DNA from: Diphasiastrum complanatum
Lineage: Eukaryota; Streptophyta; Lycopodiopsida; Lycopodiales; Lycopodiaceae
Length of the DNA stretch: 64,000 nucleotides
NCBI GenBank assembly: GCA_029204225.1
Contig: CM055102.1
Location: 41,877,229 to 41,941,228 of the forward strand
Direction: 5' to 3'
The position numbers were made by a program, and so were the translations under genes. Positions 44,372 to 57,095 of this stretch are shown piece by piece. The notes under the pieces were generated by a model. It was given only the letters and a program-made list of their open reading frames with translations. It made no database searches and was not told the origin of the DNA. Each line of letters opens with the position of its first letter. Within the stretch, counting starts at the first letter, position 1.

Positions 44372-47300
44372 CTGTAAAGACCACTAGGAAAAACCCCTAA
44401 GACGAGGATAGAAAAACACAAGAGAGATTATGGAGTAAAACCACCCAACCAATCCTAGATACCTCCTGGAGAATCCTCCTAGATCTATCCCCCAAGCTAT
44501 GCCATGTGATAGCAAGCTCAACTGGTAACCTAGACCAAAGTCGTCGGTGGAATAGTCACTACCTCAATATATAGAGAGTATGATCTTGTGCATGAGTACA
44601 TGCAATCCCCATGCAGATCAACTAAAGACTGGTCATAGCTCTTCATGCATACCTCCTACCTATATCAGTCACACATACATGCACTACGCCATATGTCTCA
44701 ATTAGAGTGTCTGGGTCCTCTCAAGGTCATTAGTCACCAACAGGCGTTGACGTGAAATTAAATCTAGGCATGACCAATAATCTCGAACATTGGAGGGCCG
44801 GTCTACCATATTAGGACTATTCCATGTCCACAATTGAATATGGCTGTAACATTCTTCCTCCCTTAAATAGGTTCTATCCTCAAAACAAAAAAATAGATAC
44901 ATGAAACTATTCCTTAAGCTTTCAAATCTTTCCCATGAATCATTATTCATAGTCTGATCTTTTCATCTGAATAAGCACTCAGAGATGCAACAATTTCTCA
45001 ATTGTTTGATACTAATTCAAATTCCAGAAGATACCTAAGCTATAAATCTTCCAAATGGGTTGATCTTATCAAAAAGAAGAGTTCATCACCTTCATGTAAT
45101 CCCAACTTCATGACACACTGGGTGATTTTACTTTATTTTAGAAATCGAATCCGAAAGCTGAAGAAATTCCATTTCAAATTTTTGCAAAAAATAATGCTTC
45201 TTGGCAAAATCTCTAGGAGATCCATCAAGTCTCATACAATTATAACTTAATCCAGAGTACTACAATTACTCTAATGAGTTAACAGTCCCATTTCTAGCAC
45301 CAAATACAAGAAATTAGAAATGATTTGTATCTTAATAGATTTATTTGTCTCCTATAAATCTGGAGATAAAGACTGAACTTAACACACAAGCACTTATAGA
45401 CTACAATCCGTAAGGTAAGCATATTCCTCATAAGTAAGCAATTACTTAATGAAATGCCTGTGAGATCCACACAATCTCAAGTATGTGTTGGAGTAAAGGA
45501 ATTTAGAGTTCATTCAACAAATCTAAATCCTTGACTCACCCAATTGATCAAGAATTACTCATTATCTTAAGAATCTTCACATTTCCTTATAATCTTCTAA
45601 TGACCTTTAAGTGTCTATTTATGATCCGTCAATCATAAACATTTAGAATCTTATGATTCGTCAATCATAATTTACAGGATTCCAAAACCATACTTAATCA
45701 TTGAAAGATACCGGAGTACATGTACAACATACAACTCAGAAAATAAAAGAATCATTTTGAAATCTTTTCCACAAGGAAAATCACGGAATTTCAAGAATTT
45801 CTTTCAACACGATTCTTAACCAGATTACGAGTTCCAAATTCTACAGTCAATTATATAATTGAAGACCATTATAACATATGTCTTTAGCAAAAAAATCTTA
45901 TACAATCACCTAGAACAACATCAAGAAACTACAAAGTTCTGCTGAATTCCCAAAATTCAGTTTACCATTCTTGGAACCATTAGGATCCGGTATCCAATTG
46001 AGCTCACAGGGATACTATCACTAATAAATCAAAATTATTTCTCAACTAAGAAATATTCATCCAAAAATTCAATACCCTATGCACACAATTCCTTAATGAA
46101 TCTGAATGACTCATAAAAATTGTGTCTTACAAGCAATACACACAAAACAAACAGTGTGAATTCTCTTCACACTGTCCGTTTTACCAATTGCCTTCCATAG
46201 GAGTAAATCATTTACTCAAGTTAATTGCTCATGATTTAGAAATCTTAAATGTCTAGGTGCAGATCTTATTTATACTAGTATAACACCACATTTAGATCCT
46301 TATCCAAATCACTTTTAAGTTAACCTATAGATCTACAAAATAGATATGTTAACTCTGCAAGTAACTGTCAAACACAATACTTGATCATATGTCTATGTTC
46401 AACAACTAGGTTAAGTGCACCAGATAACCTTAGTAACCATGAATACATAGTAGATCCAAACAAGATTAATCGTGCACATATGAGAAAAATCTCACTATGA
46501 CCCAGTACATAAACACATATGTTAATATCTGGCAGATTCCTCCAAAATCTGCATATGTTACTCACATATATCACTGAGAATCTTGTAACTCAGCTATAGA
46601 AGAACTCTATATCTCATGAGTAAATAACATATTTGGGAAATCTCTGAAGTGAATAATTCCACATCACAAGTTTTCCAACCATCACACCTTTATCAACAAA
46701 ATTCCTTCACGCAATCAACCTACTTTAGATCTTAGTGTACAAACCAAGATTAGGCTGACTTATACAAACATCTTTGGACATAAGGTTAAGATTAAAGATT
46801 TATTCCACTGATCCAGTCCATAATTAAATGGTACTTGGTAATCAATCAGTGAACCATAATTTAATCTTTACCACTACTTTCCCTATTCATGAATATCTCA
46901 CACTCAAAACTCCCAAAATTACTCTAGTTCCAGATTATTCAAAACAATCACTAGAGACGTCTTCTATTCCACTGGATAGTTCCACCATTGCACACAAACT
47001 GGATTCCACAAAAGAAATCTATGCAACTGGCTGATCCCATGAAACTCTTATTCCTATTATTTTCTTCTCCCCCTTTTAAAAAAAATTCCAAAATTTCGAT
47101 TAAAAAGTTCCCAGGAGACAACGTATAGATATCAAAGATTCAAAAAAGCCAGTAGTGAGTATTTAATACTACTACAGACCGGACTTTTTCCTTAAAATCA
47201 TAAAATATCTTATCCTGAGTGATAGAACCAACACTTCCAATAATCAACTATCAAATAGAGTTAATCAATTGGGCTCAAGAAGTCTAAATTCCACTTAATC

Positions 47301-48090
47301 AGTTGAAACATCAATTGATTTTGAGCTATATTCACAAACCTGAAATGGTAGTATAGATTCATATAACTTTAATAGTCCTTCAGAACCTAGTTTTACACTA
47401 GAAGAAATTATATGAATCTCAATCCAATTGTCTCGTAAATAAGAAATTTCTAAAAGTAGAGGTTTAAAATAAAAATTGAAATAGCTTTTAAGGGTTTTCG
47501 ATTTGGAATTTATGAGATACCATTTAGGGATCCGGATTTATATCTCATAACCTCTCCAAATACCCTAAACAACTTTAACCAATGGTTTCAACTGTTAGCA
47601 TTACTCTATTACTCACGCTCAGTATAACTCGCCATCTTTTTCTCATTACTTGCCACCTCACAGACCCTTCTGATCATCAATTAGGACAAGTAGACAGCTC
47701 ACGCAAGTTAAATTCTATTACTCGTGTCTGCTATTACTCATCCAGTATAACTCACCATTATAGAAAATCTAGAATTTTCGAGATCATTTGACAATGAGTA
47801 ACCCATCTAAATTTTTTTAATTTTTTTCATTTTTTCTGTTTGCCTTTTGGATTTGCATTTACACTGCTTCGCATCCATTTGACTTTTATTTTGATCCCGA
47901 ACTAATCTTGATCTAAGATTCATTGTCGCATGGGTTTGATCCTTAATCAGATCCAACATCTGATCACCTATACGCCATAAAGATCTACAAAAATTATCTG
48001 AGAAAAAAAAAAACTAAAAAGATAAAAAAACAACTGAAAAGCAAAAATATTCAAAAAAAAAAGAAAAAAAAAGTCTCATTTCCCATTCTA
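44372..48090. other. Long non-coding stretch
   Basis: About 3.7 kb, AT-rich, with only short ORFs that match no recognised family on either strand. It includes TTACTCRCG and AGTATAACTCRCCAT repeated text at about 47600-47760 and A-rich or T-rich runs at 47070-47095, 47810-47835 and 48000-48075. It could include a long gypsy LTR and leader upstream of the gag at 48094, but I found no primer site or repeated end. Confidence 0.35.
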
Positions 48091-48093
48091 TTG

Positions 48094-48597
48094 TATGCAT
48101 ATGAGATCTGGTAGAAGATTATCCACCCCGAATCTCCTTGAACTCAAGGAATTCGTCAACGTATCAATTGAAATATTACCTGAACTTGTTGACCTAGATC
48201 CACCCCCGATGGACAATCCTAGGCCGTTTGTACCCCCCACGCAGTCCGAAATTTTCCCAAGATCGACGTTCCGAGGTTTGATGGCAAGGAAAATCTGTGA
48301 TGATTTTTATAGATCTACACCCAAGCATGTAGAGCCTACAGAGATGACAACCTAGAAGAGCTATTGAGATATTTCAATATATGCTTAAATGACACTGCGA
48401 AAGATTGATACTTCAATCTTGAACAAAATGAATGAGATGATTGGAACATCTTACAGGTTGAGTTCATCACACGATTTAAAACACCCGCTTCCTTTCCGAT
48501 CCATTCTTGCAACTCAAATGAATCCGTATGGACAAGAAAAATGAGTCTCTATGCGATCATATTGAATGGATCAAGAGATTGCGTGGTGGATGCGACC
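48094..48597 (+). pseudogene. Ty3/gypsy gag N-terminal fragment
   Basis: Starts with MRSGRRLSTPNLLEL and continues with a Pro-rich segment. Shifted frames then give RFDGKENL-like, a YFNICLNDTAKDW-like segment and RGGCD-like retro-gag phrases, showing one or more frameshifts. It is cut at 48597 by the copia C 5' LTR. Confidence 0.55.
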
Positions 48598-49141
48598 TGT
48601 GAAAGATTCAACTAGTTTGATCATTTTGTGAATATTTCCATATTTGGCATATTGACACCAAAACTTTTTTTAGACTTAGAGAATAATTTTTCAAAGTTCA
48701 TTAGTCTAAATTTCATTTGAATAGACACTTTTTGAAAGTGTGGAAAACTTTGGAGACAAGTTTTAGGAGATTCAAATTTGAATAGTTGGGTACATTGAAT
48801 CTAGACCCGAAAATAGTAGGGTTATTCTGGAGGGAAAGCCAAGTGGCTAAATAGGATTTGGACTTGCTATAAAAGGACGTGACTGCAATTTTATGTGTAG
48901 AATGATCCATAATTGTTATTCTTGGATCCACACATGTGAAATACAGTAGCTTGCTGGTTTTTACGGATAGCAATAGTACTTTATCATATCATTCAAGTTT
49001 GATCAAGTTCTATTAGTGTTTGCATCTCATTTTGTGTGTAGATGTTAATTTTTTTACATTGGTGAGATTGGTAGTGTATTTCTATTTCTAACCAAAGATC
49101 TTTCAAGTTGATTGGATCTTAAGGATCTGAAAACTTTCACA
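48598..49141 (+). mobile_element. 5' LTR of copia C
   Basis: 544 bp from TGTGAAAGATTCAACTAG to AACTTTCACA. Homologous to copia B LTRs in the opposite orientation, with an internal shortening relative to them. Confidence 0.9.
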
Positions 49142-49153
49142 TGGTATCAGAGC
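49142..49153 (+). other. Primer-binding site of copia C
   Basis: TGGTATCAGAGC directly follows the LTR. Confidence 0.95.
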
Positions 49154-49742
49154 TTGTGTTTCAGGTTATGAAGAAGAAAATCAAATCTATCAATGATTTG
49201 GTGAAGATATTAAGTCTAGAGCATGCTAGAGAGGATTCTACACCACAACTGAGTTTTTTGCTTTTGTAGACTGGCTTTTTTGTAGATCAAGACCCTATAT
49301 AGGTCTATAAACTTGATCAATTCCGATTTTTGATTTCACATACTGGATTTGGCCAATTTTTGTATCATTGGATCAGCCTAAGTGGTGGCTAATAGATTGC
49401 ATATCAGATTTTCAGCATTTGCATGTAGATTTGGAATAGTCAATTTTGTGCGATTTTGTCAAAACCCTAATTTTGATTGGATCTCTAGATAGTGAGGTTA
49501 TTGGACTTCATTTGAGTGTGTTCCAATCTTAGGAAGTGGCAAAAGTCATTAGATTGAGGATAGATCATAGGTTGATCAAGATCCCATGATTCTATGTATT
49601 GATTTATTTAGTATAAGTGCTAGAAGAGAATTTTTTAGATAGTTTCAAATCTTGGTGATTTCTTTTGAAAGCATTTGTTGTTGTTCAAAGGAGTGCTTTG
49701 TGCATTGAAATAGGTTGAAAGAGAAGATCAGGTCATTGCTAC
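49154..49742 (+). other. Untranslated leader of copia C
   Basis: No coding support. It is homologous to the copia B leader, including a CTAAGTGGTGGC-like segment and CATTTGTTGTTGTTCAAAGGAGTGC. Confidence 0.75.
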
Positions 49743-50480
49743 ATGGAAACCTCAATTGGAGTCATGCTGGAAGCCAATGATAGGCTTACCTCAAGTAACT
49801 ATTCATGAGAATGGAGTCACTTCTTGAGATGAATGATGTTTTGGATATTGTTGTAGGTTTGGAGGAGAGACCAGCAACACAACAAGATCAAATGAGGTAT
49901 GACAAGAGGGCCAAGAAGACTCTACACATGATAAAGATGAATGTTACCAATGAACTTCTCAAGAAAGTTGTTAAGTGCACATCATCTTTGGAAGCTTGGA
50001 ATTCATTGAAGAAGCTTTATGAATCCAAGTCTACTTCTAGACTGTTGACTCTAAGAAGGGAAATATTTTCTTGTTTGCAAAAGAATGAAGAAAGTTCAAG
50101 TACTTTTGTTTTGAGAATGAAAGCATTGAATGATGAGTTGGCTTGCATTGATGAAAGCATTAAGGAAGGAGAGCTTATTCAAGTAATTCTTAATGGCTTG
50201 TTGGATTCTCATGCTAACATTGTTCAAAGTATTGCTATTCAAAAGACTTTGCCAATTTTGATGGATCTTCAAGAGATCTTGATCAATGAGGAATATAGGC
50301 TTCAAGCAAGAGGTGGATCGACATCAACACTTCAAGAGGATGCTATGTTCACAAAGGGAAAATTCAAGGGCAAAACCAAAAGTAAGTGGTCTAAAGGGCA
50401 AGATCAAGTGGATGCATCTTCAAGTGCAAAAAGAAGGATAGATCAAAAAGCTCTATTGTGGCATCAAAGGACACTTTGCA
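49743..50480 (+). pseudogene. Copia C gag
   Basis: ATG at 49743 starts METSIGVMLEANDRLTSSNYS and hits a stop, because about 10 bp are missing compared with copia B (LWKV codons). The frame then resumes at 49805 with MRMESLLEMNDVLDIV, and is open through ESSSTFVLRMKALNDELACI and the Lys-rich tail. It shifts again before the zinc knuckle (GHFASEC codons readable in another frame near 50470). Confidence 0.9.
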
Positions 50481-51297
50481 AGTGAGTGCTACAAGAAGAA
50501 GAGAGATCAAGGAGACAAGAAAGGTAATCTTACTCTTGATGAGGATGGTTTGGATGTTCAAGATGAAAATGATGATGCTTTTGTGATGTCTTCAACATCA
50601 AGGAACCCACAACAAAATGGAATGGCTGAAAGGAATAATAGGACTTTATGTGAAAGTGCTAAAGCTATGAGGTTAAGTGCTAATCTTGACAAAACATTTT
50701 GGGATCAAGCTTTGTTGTGTGCCAATTTTTTGTGCAATAGGTGGCCGAGTGCTATTTTGGATGGAAGGACACCTTTTGAGATGCTATTCAAGAGGAGGCC
50801 TTCTAAGATCCTTTGGATGCACATGCTATGTCAACATTACTCTTGATGATAGGACCAAGGAGGATCCATCTTCAAGAATAGGTATATTTGTTGGATATAG
50901 TGAGGTGAGTAAAGCCTACAAGGTTTACATTCCTTCTACTAACAAAGTGATTGTTGGTAGAGATGTCATTTTTTATGAGGGAAACATTCCAAAGGTGTCT
51001 TCAAGCATGATTGATGGTAAAGTAGATGGATCTAACATTCTTGATGTTGATGAGAAGGATTCTACTTTGGATGGTGATGATGATGGAACTTCATCAAGTC
51101 AAAAGCCAAGGAGAACATCAAGAGAAAGACAAGTACATTCAAGGCTCACATATGATCAAAAGGGTAAGCAAGTTGTTTCTAAAAATTATGTTGCTTTTCT
51201 AACCTCTTTGGATGAGCCTACTAGTTTAGATCAAGCAAGGAAAGAAGAGGAGTGGATCCAAGCAATGGATCTTGAGTATCAAACTCTTATGAGGAGT
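50481..51297 (+). pseudogene. Copia C integrase tail after internal deletion
   Basis: The text passes from the gag/protease linker (DDAFVMSS, about 50580) straight to integrase NPQQNGMAERNNRTLCE, so the protease and the first two catalytic Asp residues are lost. Then come FWDQALLCANFLCNRWPS and, after a frame change near 50810, IFVGYSEVSKAYKVYIPST. The frame continues into the RT start (EEEWIQAMDLEYQTLMRS) and on into the foreign block. Confidence 0.85.
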
Positions 51298-51499
51298 GAA
51301 ACATCTTTTGGAGGATTTTCTTGTCTACATGGAGCTATGCAAGTGGATGGATTTTATCTTGCTGTAAAATCAAGTAATGGATCTGGAAAAGAGAGTTTTT
51401 TCAATGACTTTGATGGTCAAGTTGAAGATCAAGAGGTTGATCTCAAAGCGCTTCAACTATTCAAAAGGAAGTTGGCAATTTGGAGCTAGTCAAGAGCAT
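51298..51499 (+). other. Copy of foreign block in copia C
   Basis: Reads FGGFSCLHGAMQVDGFYLAV and VEDQEVDLKALQLF in the integrase frame, collinear with copia B. Against B I count about 11 amino-acid-changing differences and about two silent ones, so no constraint is evident. A one-base loss (AAAAGGAAG against AAAAGGGAAG) shifts the end. Similarity stops at GAGCATCA (51499). Confidence 0.8.
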
Positions 51500-52039
51500 C
51501 ACTTCATCTTCATAGTCAATCCCTTCAATTAAATCATCATGATTGAAGTCTATTATATCCGAAAATTCTGACAATGCATTGGCTAGCACAAATAGGATCT
51601 CGTCCTCTCTCATGTCAAGCACATCCCCAATATCATTCAATGAAAAATATGGCAGGCTATTCATTGTCTTGCTTTTATCGTGTTCTTCTACACCTGATGT
51701 AGAAGATATTATCATCGACTGTAACAGAGTAGGGCCATACATCAAAGCCAGCCTAGCCTCTTCCTCATCACCCAATACTTCGTCTTCTAAATTTTTGTCC
51801 ACATCAATAGTACATCTCTAAGTAGATGTTCTACTTGAAGAACCAACACCAATTGATCTGGAAGATTGGCCTTCATCAGGTATTAAGACAAATATGAAGA
51901 AAACAAAAGCTATGCCCTTAGCTATAAACCCGCATGATCTCAACAACAGGAAATCAATTCTCTGATACTGAAACGATGAAAGGAATTGAAGAATATGATA
52001 TCAATTGATATCGTGAAAGATATCAAGTATTAGAACTTT
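51500..52039 (-). pseudogene. Acidic ORF fragment of unknown family
   Basis: The minus-strand frame 51802-51461 encodes an Asp/Glu-rich segment (NLEDEVLGDEEEARLAL, SLNDIGDVLDMREDEILFVL, EFSDIIDFNHDDLIEGIDY). Upstream an open stretch (about 51900-51830) reads PDEGQSSRSIGVGSSSRTS with one stop between them. I do not recognise it. It lies between copia C's broken end and LTR J's primer region, so it may be a host-gene or transposon piece captured by J. Confidence 0.35.
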
Positions 52040-52197
52040 TGCTCTAATATTGAAATAGTATTAGGCCCTGAAGAAGAATCAATGCTCTAATACCATGTCA
52101 GTTCAGATAAAGAAGTGATGATCTTGCTCTGATACTATGTTGGTTCAGATAAAGAAGTAGTGATCTAGCACTGATACTATAGAATGCTCTAATTCCA
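52040..52197 (-). repeat. Tandem copies of a copia primer-site module
   Basis: Within 158 bp there are five PBS-like complements. They are GCTCTAATATTG (52041), GCTCTAATACCA (52084), GCTCTGATACTA (52126), GCACTGATACTA (52168) and GCTCTAATTCCA (52186). The two middle ones are followed by nearly identical TG(T)YRGTTCAGATAAAGAAGT text, giving a unit of about 42 bp. The last one abuts LTR J. Confidence 0.75.
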
Positions 52198-53456
<1,259 letters not shown>

Positions 53457-54490
53457 CCTCTCTAATCTGATCTAGGACTTGGGCTTCTTTCACCCACTCA
53501 TTCATGCGTCTAAAGTTACCTTGCTCAACTGTGGGATTTGGGTATTCAGCTACATATAAGAAACCAGATGATCCACTAGGAAGACCAGTGGTAGCATATT
53601 TGGATGGCTCCTTCTCTTTCTGATTTGGGCTCTAGTTTGGATTAATATAGACATTGTAGATGCCTTGGGTTCTCCTACCACACTCATCAAATGCAGAGGG
53701 ACAAACCTCCCCTTGTTTCTCCTTTCTTATTGGACACGTGAGATATGGGTGTCCATACCCGCAATCTCGACAAAGTGGTACAAAGTTGCCTTGTGGCTTG
53801 TTAGGGCACTCAACAATTCTATGGATCTCTCCACATCCATAGCACTTGATGGGAGCTCTAAGTCCAATACCTCTAAGTTCATTGGCATAGATTGGCACTA
53901 AGTCATTGTTCTCTCCATCTATGAAATGCATCGGAACATATTCATGTGCTTCCTCTCCAGGGTAGTAGGGTTCTTCAGTCACTTCGACCATATTCAACTG
54001 TTGAGCAGCTGGTTGCAGATTTTGTGCTTCTAAACCTTGGGTTATGGGGGGGGAATGGGAGGTAATGCAATCTAGACAGTGGTTAGGGTAAGGCACCTTG
54101 TCATTGTGTTGATGAAGTGAGCCGAGCTGCTTGGTTCCTAAGGTTATATCGACATTTGTTGATATCGGGTTTTGCTCATATTGCAAATATGACAATATCG
54201 GAAAAGTCGCCCTAACTTCTGTCTCAACTGCAGGCACTCATTTCTTGTATGGTTGTTAGAGCAGTTGGACACCAGGTGGATTATCTCCTTGGGTAGACGT
54301 GGGTAGGTCCTGGTTGCATGCCTTTCAGCTTCTTATCGACATCTGTGGTAAAATTAGTAGCGAGCATTCTAATTTGCTCATTGCTCTACGTGTGCAACCT
54401 CTCTAAGGCGGATATGGTGGTATCAGCACTAGAGGCGAAAGCATCATCACGAAGCTTATCCTTACGTTTGGCTCTTTGTTTTTTTCTACA
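53457..54490 (-). pseudogene. Ty3/gypsy gag fragment
   Basis: The minus-strand frame 54237-53632 encodes a Pro/Glu-rich linker and two zinc-knuckle motifs (CYGCGEIHRIVEC and CRDCGYGHPYLTC), which match the knuckles of gypsy I. Flanking frames give RMNEWVKEAQVLDQI (about 53480) and, toward 54480, KDKLRDDAFASSADTTISALE. It is bounded by LTR J on the left and the transposon at 54491 on the right. Confidence 0.75.
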
Positions 54491-54885
54491 CATTAGAGAA
54501 AATATGGGCCCAAAGAGAGCCCTATAAGAAATGCCATGTAGGAGAGAGAGAAATAACTATAAAGCAATTATAATATCATTTCCTAACTTCTTTACGCATC
54601 TGCCCACACTACTTTCCATGTAAATGAATGTATCTTAGTTTAGTCACATAAACTTTGCTGGTGCTTAACCATAGTTAAAATATAATTTTCAAAATGCTGA
54701 AATATTCCCTCCTAATAGTTGGGAACACTCAAAAATTTGAATTAGGAGTGACACTTCTGAAACAAAGCCTATGCCATCTCTATCTCTAGCATAAAAAACA
54801 AGTGTTTAGCACCATCTCTATCTCCAGCAGAGTCGTTAGCGCCATTGTTATTGTCATTGTGTTGTTTGTTACTATATGAGTGTCC
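54491..54885 (+). mobile_element. Left end of a long CATTAGAG-family DNA transposon
   Basis: Starts CATTAGAGAAAATATGGGCC at 54491. For about 390 bp it matches, with roughly one difference in ten, the sense start of the 1040-bp element at 21361-22400. The two then diverge completely, as expected if the short element is an internal-deletion derivative. The element interrupts a gypsy gag. Its right end (TACGTAG...CTCTAATG) is not found before 64000, so its full extent is unknown. Confidence 0.75.
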
Positions 54886-54918
54886 TAATTTCTACTGACA
54901 TTTTCCTGAACAATATGT

Positions 54919-55179
54919 TTGCAATGCAGATCAGCATTGGTTGTTGAAGACCAATTGGCCGATGAGATTTTGATTGGAAACTCAGTAGGCTCTATCCTGA
55001 CTTCTAAGTCTTTAAAATCAATGTTAAACAATAACAAAATGAAAAAGATTAAGGCTTTAGTTACTAATAGCATTATGAATGAAGTTGGAAAAATATTAGA
55101 CGGGGCATGTGACTTTTCTAGCATCAATAGACAAGCATATGCAACAATGTTTAAGATGATAAAGGAGGCATTTACATAG
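54919..55179 (+). CDS. Putative transposon ORF or exon, unknown family
   Basis: An 82-86 codon frame with LVVEDQLADEILIG, then a basic helical region (SLKSMLNNNKMKKIKALV), NSIMNEVGKILDGACDFSS and YATMFKMIKEAFT. It begins right after a splice-acceptor-like TTTGCAATGCAG (54929) and ends at TAG followed by GTAAAT, so it may be an exon. It lies about 430 bp inside the transposon end. No family recognised. The codon pattern looks coding and is undamaged. Confidence 0.4.
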   Translation: MQCRSALVVEDQLADEILIGNSVGSILTSKSLKSMLNNNKMKKIKALVTNSIMNEVGKILDGACDFSSINRQAYATMFKMIKEAFT

Positions 55180-55236
55180 GTAAATATTAAAAAGTTTTTA
55201 ATCCCACGACCATTTCATCTTTAAAAAAAAAGAGAC

Positions 55237-55638
55237 ATGTTAAACCAAGGTATGCAGAAAATAATTGGTAATCAATCTCATATCACTGAACTGTATTGCT
55301 CAAAAGGAGAAGGTCTAGCATATAACAATTCCAACAATTTATTTATTGACATTAATCAGTTACTAACATTCATCATAAGTTTTTACGGTATTACAAACGA
55401 GAATGTCAATAACAAGTTGATAATTGTTCTTAAGTTAGATGAGTCTGAAATTATAAAAGGACAAAAAATGGAAAGAGTCAGTCTCACGATCATGACTGGA
55501 GCACTTTCAAATTCAAAAGACTCCAAAGGCCTCAATTTCAGTGTTCAATCAGATATCATATCAGAAATGATATCTAGTGGTTGGCAGCATTTCAGGTATA
55601 GTAGTTCCACTTATAATTTGCTTCAAACAGGAACATAG
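55237..55638 (+). CDS. Putative transposon ORF or exon, unknown family
   Basis: A 133-codon frame. The first part is Asn-rich (ELYCSKGEGLAYNNSNN). The middle has LLTFIISFYGITNENV and a conserved-looking IIVLKLDESEIIKGQKMERV, and the end has SDIISEMISSGWQHF followed by CAG|GTATAG, a plausible splice donor at about 55595. Residues after that are probably intronic or copia E sequence. It is the downstream neighbour of the 54919 frame on the same strand. Function unknown. Confidence 0.4.
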   Translation: MLNQGMQKIIGNQSHITELYCSKGEGLAYNNSNNLFIDINQLLTFIISFYGITNENVNNKLIIVLKLDESEIIKGQKMERVSLTIMTGALSNSKDSKGLNFSVQSDIISEMISSGWQHFRYSSSTYNLLQTGT

Positions 55639-55893
55639 ATCATGCTACACAGTAACACAGACAAAAAACACTCTCCACAGCAAGCTCACATAGCAACTGT
55701 ATTTCTCAAAATGAAATTACACTGTACATATAGTTGTTCACTCAGGCAACCCATGCATGACCTAGGATGCCATTGACGGGACGCGTGTCCCATCGACTTG
55801 CCTCGTGGTGAGGCCAACTGATCCTTATCAACTGATAGGACCCACAGTACAGTACCACAGTGATTCTACTTTAATTCTAACTCTCTCCCTTAA
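55620..55893 (-). mobile_element. Probable 3' LTR of copia E
   Basis: Lies beyond the polypurine complement CTCTCTCCCTTAAAG (about 55886-55900), where a 3' LTR is expected. Sense text begins about TTAGAATTAAAG. The outer end is not defined, and no matching 5' LTR was recognised at the other end of E, so the call is positional. Confidence 0.4.
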
Positions 55894-56401
55894 AGTAGAG
55901 TCTACTTTTTATATAGTCATATACATAGCTTTAAAGTCAACAAACTTTAAGTACATAAAGCTTTGATCTAAACTTATCAAACTTTTCTCCAACAAGTGGC
56001 TTAGTGAAAATATCAGCTAGTTGTTCTTCAGTGCTACAATGAACAACATGAATTTCACGACTCAGCAGCCTCTCACGTATAAAGTGATACTGAATCTCAA
56101 TGTGTTTAGTTCTCACATGAACATTGGATTATTTGCTAGCTGAATGCCACTCTGACCGTCGCTATGTAATGTCATGGGATTTTTCTGCTTCATGCCAATT
56201 TCTTCCAAGATTTGTCTCAACCATATAGCTTCATGTGCTGCACTTCACATTGTCTTATACTCTGCTTCTGTGGTGGATAGAGCAATTGTACTTTGCTTCT
56301 TACTAGACCAAGAAAAGCAACTACCACAAAACTGGAATACATACCCTATGGTGGATCTACGATCATCATAGTCACCTCCCCAATCCACATCCACATAGCC
56401 A

Positions 56402-57095
56402 CACAACTCAGGTAAACCATCATGCTTCCTGTAAATCAAGCCATACTTTGAAGTGCATTTCACATAACGCAAAATGCGTTTAGCTGCCTTCCAACGCGTG
56501 TGTAGGTGCTTCCATAAACTGACTTACAATGCCAACAACATAGCATATATCTGGTCTAGTCATGGTAAGGTAAATCAAGCTCCCTACTAACTGTCTATAC
56601 AGTGTAGCATCAAATGATTGTGACTCATCAAGCTTAGAAATCTTTTTACCTGGTTCAATGGGAGTGTTTACTGGTTTGCAATCCTGCAACCTAAACCTGT
56701 GCAGCAACTCTTTGACATACTTCACCTGTGTTAAACCCACTTCATGTCCACACAACTCAGGTAAACCATTATGCTTCATGTAAATCAAGCCATAATCTGA
56801 AGTGCCTTTCACATAATGCAAAATGTGTTTAGCTGCCTTCCAATGCGTTTCTGTAGGTGCTGCCATAAACTGACTTACAATGCCAACAACATAGCATATA
56901 TCTGGTCTAGTCGTGGTAAGGTAAATCAAGCTCCCTACTAACTGCCTATATAGCGTAGCATCAAATGATTGTGACTCATCAAGCTTAGAAAGCTTTTTAC
57001 CTAGTTCAATAGGAGTATTCACTGGTTTGCAATCGTGCAACCTAAACATGTGCAACAACTCTTTGACATACTTAATCTGTGTTAAACCCTTTTTG
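56402..57095 (-). repeat. 349-bp tandem duplication within copia E RT
   Basis: 56402-56750 and 56751-57095 are two diverged copies of the same segment. Both encode GLTQ.KYVKELLH.FRL, CKPVNTPIE, SFDATLYRQLVGSLIYLT and RPDICYVVGIVSQFM. The second joins the first in frame through GLPELCGHEVGLTQVKYV, so a 275-codon frame spans both. Several differences between copies show the duplication is not recent. Confidence 0.9.

Larger units (their letters stand above)
48598..51499 (+). mobile_element. Ty1/copia C, truncated relative of B
   Basis: Plus-strand element with 5' LTR (48598-49141), primer site (49142-49153), leader, damaged gag, an internal deletion removing protease and the integrase core, an integrase tail, and then the same foreign block that replaces RT in copia B. 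It ends abruptly at about 51499, with no RNase H and no 3' LTR. The LTR is about 100 bp shorter than in B. Confidence 0.9.
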
